Shown here piece by piece: positions 61,359-64,000 of a DNA stretch of 64,000 bases (position 1 is its first letter; every line of letters begins with the position of its first letter). Position numbers and translations under genes: made by a program. Origin of the DNA: JASUTC01 sp035447925 (lineage in GTDB: Bacteria > Thermotogota > Thermotogae > MWEM01); contig DAOTHY010000005.1 in the NCBI GenBank assembly GCA_035447925.1, positions 3,167 to 67,166 of the forward strand, given 5' to 3'. The notes below the pieces were generated by a model. The model was not told the origin of the DNA. It did no database searches and saw only the letters and a program-made list of their open reading frames with translations.

Positions 61359-63998
61359 TTACTGTTCGTATGCTCCAATATCAATGCCGTTGCTCTGTGG
61401 TCGTTGAGTGCTTTCTAAATCTTCATTCGGAGCTTGTTCTGCTGTTCCTTTGTCAATCAGTTGGCTGGTAGACTGCAGTTTATAATTGCCGATACCTTCT
61501 TCCCATACAGGATTAATGAATTGCGGGTCAACCGAGATGATGCCTTCTCCGAAAGGACAGGTCAACAGTTCTTGGGCATTATATTCCACTCCTTGATAAA
61601 CAATCTGTCCATCTCTGTTTGGAGCGAAGAAATTTGAGTGCCAGATGGTTAGGTCGACATTTTCTCCAAAATAAGCCATACCATATGAATCTGAAAAGGT
61701 ACAGTTTATGATTGTCAATTTAAGAGGTGTTGGATCGTTGTATTGAGAATAGACTGAATAAGAGGGTCTTTGAGGATTATCATGAATTGTACAGTTTTTT
61801 ATGATGAAAGAGGCGTTTGGTTCCTGTGATTGTTCGATTACTAAGGGACACCAGGGTGATTGGATATTTGAATCACCAGTACCATATATCAAACAGTTTT
61901 CCATAACCGTATTGTCCCCCCACAACTTGACACCATCGCCATAATTATTCGCCACGATGCATTTAGAAACAAAGCTGTTTTTGTTTTTTAGGTCGATACC
62001 GTCTCCCCGGTTGTGTTCTACCAGACAGTTTTCGACGATTATGGGACCGATTGATGGCTCTAAGCCAATACCATCGGGACGGTCATAAGGAAGATCCGGG
62101 TTATTCAATAGCCCGCGGTAGTAATGACCTGAATAGGAGAGTGAACAGTTTGTGATGGTGCAGTTTTGCCAGCCACTATCACCATAAGGCCCGCCAATGG
62201 AACCAAATCCGCAGTAAGTGATGGTGCAGTTATCTATCGTTATTTTGCTGATGTCTTTTAAGCAAATTCCGAATTCATCAATGTGATGGATATAGAGGTT
62301 TTTAAGAGTGATGTCCTCAACGGGCAAATTGACACCGCAGATGCCATCTCTAACCCAACCCTGATTGTTGTTGGTGAGTTCCATATCCGAGATTGTGATG
62401 TTTGTTACATTATCGAGAATGATCATGGAGTAGATGTTGTCATCACCTTTTAGAATGGTTTTACCCACACCTTCACCTTTTACATGAATGGGTTGTTGAA
62501 TACTGCCAGTTGGGATCGTCAGAATGTCGTCAGGGAATTGATTGATGATGTATTCTCCTTCTAAAATGATTAAAGTGTCACCTGGGTTTAGTTGTCTGAC
62601 GGCGAATCCAGGTGTTCTCCAAGGTCTTTGAATCGAGCCGTCCCCACTATCATCACCATTAACACAGCAATAATAAGTGTTCTCATCATCAGGACTCTCT
62701 GATTCTAAAGTTTTAAAAGACCAAACTGGGCTTTCACTAACGGCTCTATATCCAATCTCCTGCTGGTCATCCGCAAGGATTTGCCAATTGTACTCACAGT
62801 CTTCTTCAAGATCATACAGCGCATAGGAGGTTTGCGAAAGTTGTGTGGCGAGAGTTTGTAGAGGCTCTCCGAATTTGGCAAAACGTATCTCATACAAAAG
62901 AGGGTTGCCATCGGGGTCTGAGCAATCCCAATTAAGAGTTACGGTTGTTGGAATATCAGTTGAGCCGTTGATGGGTCGTGGATTTTCGGGTTCATGAGGC
63001 GGCTGATTGATGATTGGATCAAAAACAGCTTCAATGTGCATGGAATTGTTAATCGTAATAGTGCAAGATCGCTCATTACTTAACATTGTCTCGCCTTCGT
63101 ACCATCCAATAAAAGAATATGCATCGTTTTCAAGAGCTTGAAGGATCACCTCTTCTCCAACCGGTTTGCTTAATTCAGTCTCTGTGATCCATGATCCTCC
63201 ATCTATACGGATCACTCCGCCTGTTTGGGGGTTACATGTAATTGAGACGGTCACCGTTTCGGGATGTGGCGGAATGATGGTGATCGTTGCATTCTCAACT
63301 AAACAGATGTTGGGATTGATTTGTTCCAAATAATGATCATGTTCCGGAAGTGATTTTAAATACTCCAAAGCCCCATTGACACTAGAATCAAAGGCAATGT
63401 TTCTGGCAGAAATAAAAGTGTTGATTGTATAAGTATACCCCTCATTGGTGGTGACATAGGTCGGTGTGATAAATTGTCCCTGTGAATCAAAAACAAATAC
63501 ATTGGCATTTCGCATGGATATGAAGTCACTTGTGACGATTTGAAAGAGATTTGAATCGTTTACTTCTAACTCTTTTTGTATGGTAACAGAAGCTAGGAAT
63601 AATGTATCCCGCTGAATTTCACGCTTGCAGAGAAGAAGGTTTGTACAATATCGTAGCTGCATCTCTTGGATTTTCGCTTGCGTGTAGGAATCGGGCAATG
63701 TTATTTCATAAAGCCAGGAAAGAAAAGGATTAACCTTAAAATAAAAATGTTCGTCACCATCGCTCAGTGAAATGGGAATCATCGGCTGTCCTGAAGTTGT
63801 TGATTTTCGGGGTTGGATTGACAATGAAAAGACACCGAGGGATGGATAGGCTCTCATTTCAAAGAGATCACCTTCAGAACCGATTTCAACCAATGATATG
63901 GTTTGAGAAGTGTTGTTGTTTTCACTGCAAGCTGAAAAAAGGAAAAGAATGAAGATTAATAATAGAATGATGCGTTTTTTTTCATTCATCATGGTCAT
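61359..63998 (-). CDS. Large parallel beta-helix lipoprotein
   Basis: A surface lipoprotein of about 879 residues. Lipobox LFSAC follows a hydrophobic signal. After an N-terminal domain of unknown type (about 30-250) comes a bacterial repeat domain of the InlB/Flg_new type (RIDGGSWITETEL, FIGWYEGE, about 255-330), a Fn3-like domain (NPRPINGSTDIPTTVTLNWD, about 340-440), a DUF1565-like start of a beta-helix (CCVNGDDSGDGSIQRPW) and a right-handed parallel beta-helix (NCTITYCGF, DGIDLKNKNSF, DGVKLWGDN). The C-terminus ends in DIGAYEQ, usual for such proteins. Polysaccharide binding or cleavage is likely but no catalytic residues are assigned. The start is ATG 63998 or ATG 63992/63989; its SD lies at or beyond the window end. 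Confidence 0.82.
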   Translation of the reverse strand: MTMMNEKKRIILLLIFILFLFSACSENNNTSQTISLVEIGSEGDLFEMRAYPSLGVFSLSIQPRKSTTSGQPMIPISLSDGDEHFYFKVNPFLSWLYEITLPDSYTQAKIQEMQLRYCTNLLLCKREIQRDTLFLASVTIQKELEVNDSNLFQIVTSDFISMRNANVFVFDSQGQFITPTYVTTNEGYTYTINTFISARNIAFDSSVNGALEYLKSLPEHDHYLEQINPNICLVENATITIIPPHPETVTVSITCNPQTGGVIRIDGGSWITETELSKPVGEEVILQALENDAYSFIGWYEGETMLSNERSCTITINNSMHIEAVFDPIINQPPHEPENPRPINGSTDIPTTVTLNWDCSDPDGNPLLYEIRFAKFGEPLQTLATQLSQTSYALYDLEEDCEYNWQILADDQQEIGYRAVSESPVWSFKTLESESPDDENTYYCCVNGDDSGDGSIQRPWRTPGFAVRQLNPGDTLIILEGEYIINQFPDDILTIPTGSIQQPIHVKGEGVGKTILKGDDNIYSMIILDNVTNITISDMELTNNNQGWVRDGICGVNLPVEDITLKNLYIHHIDEFGICLKDISKITIDNCTITYCGFGSIGGPYGDSGWQNCTITNCSLSYSGHYYRGLLNNPDLPYDRPDGIGLEPSIGPIIVENCLVEHNRGDGIDLKNKNSFVSKCIVANNYGDGVKLWGDNTVMENCLIYGTGDSNIQSPWCPLVIEQSQEPNASFIIKNCTIHDNPQRPSYSVYSQYNDPTPLKLTIINCTFSDSYGMAYFGENVDLTIWHSNFFAPNRDGQIVYQGVEYNAQELLTCPFGEGIISVDPQFINPVWEEGIGNYKLQSTSQLIDKGTAEQAPNEDLESTQRPQSNGIDIGAYEQ

Positions 63999-64000
63999 TC

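Noticed and set aside
1..64000. CRISPR array, prophage, integrase or insertion sequence
   Set aside because: No regular direct repeats with spacers, no transposase or phage genes, and no terminal inverted repeats were seen.

Overview
This is a 64 kb piece of a draft bacterial assembly. It is scaffolded, with two runs of exactly 100 N, moderately AT-rich, and uses many TTG and GTG starts behind strong AGGAGG-type ribosome binding sites. The gene content points to an anaerobic fermentative bacterium related to Thermotogota. It has a Thermotoga-type GH4 alpha-glucosidase (AglA), a GH57 branching enzyme beside a SAP/DUF4912 protein, a Rex redox repressor, Opp/Dpp-type transporters, glycyl radical enzymes, a ferredoxin-like aldo/keto reductase, and several exported beta-rich proteins and lipoproteins. 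That assignment is an inference from gene content; there is no rRNA in the window. No phage, insertion sequence or CRISPR array was seen.

Layout. 1-9.3 kb: end of ftsH, an exported protein, a PKD/Fn3-like lipoprotein, purine nucleoside phosphorylase, uppP, thiamine pyrophosphokinase, then a glycan block (SAP-DUF4912 protein, GH57 branching enzyme, a small protein, class II fructose-bisphosphatase GlpX). 9.3-12.1 kb: a TauE/SafE permease, an Fe-S aldo/keto reductase, and rex with its own operator. 12.1-22.9 kb: a long co-directional run: proS, DUF2344 protein, response regulator plus PP2C phosphatase, yebC, PHP phosphoesterase, an envelope protein, cheR, ftsY, DUF2225 protein and a LysM/3D-domain lipoprotein. 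23-28 kb: rpsO with a leader that can mask its own ribosome binding site, a Lys/Pro-rich protein, tRNA-Cys, and the tig-clpP-clpX proteostasis cluster. 28-37.3 kb: HemW-like radical SAM protein and an exported protein facing a complete five-gene Opp/Dpp-type ABC operon followed by a cyclase-family hydrolase. 37.4-43.8 kb: a DUF4097 lipoprotein, aglA (split only by an assembly artefact), and a divergent glycyl radical activase/enzyme pair of the HypD type. 43.8-44.2 kb holds no ORF but carries a strong minus-strand terminator and many nested stems, which makes it a good candidate for an unrecognised structured RNA. 44.2-50.3 kb: a minus-strand signalling block (hybrid histidine kinase, response regulator-diguanylate cyclase, periplasmic-sensor HD-GYP phosphodiesterase). 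50.3-56 kb: a hairpin-rich intergenic element, an Eis-like acetyltransferase, small proteins, a gap, a large extracellular protein with an inactive-looking M61-type site and a rhodanese domain, and a Nudix hydrolase. 56-64 kb: a FapA/DUF342 protein, a frameshifted GAF-like protein, a trehalose-synthase-like GH13 enzyme and a large beta-helix lipoprotein.

The metabolic genes fit together as oligosaccharide or peptide uptake (Opp operon), intracellular alpha-glucoside use (AglA), glycogen-type storage (GH57, GH13, GlpX) and NADH-responsive regulation (Rex). The most notable signals are the candidate RNA at 43.8-44.1 kb, the HypD-like glycyl radical enzyme without a nearby proC, the HQxxH pseudo-protease/rhodanese fusion, the rpsO leader and the hairpin cluster at 50.5 kb.
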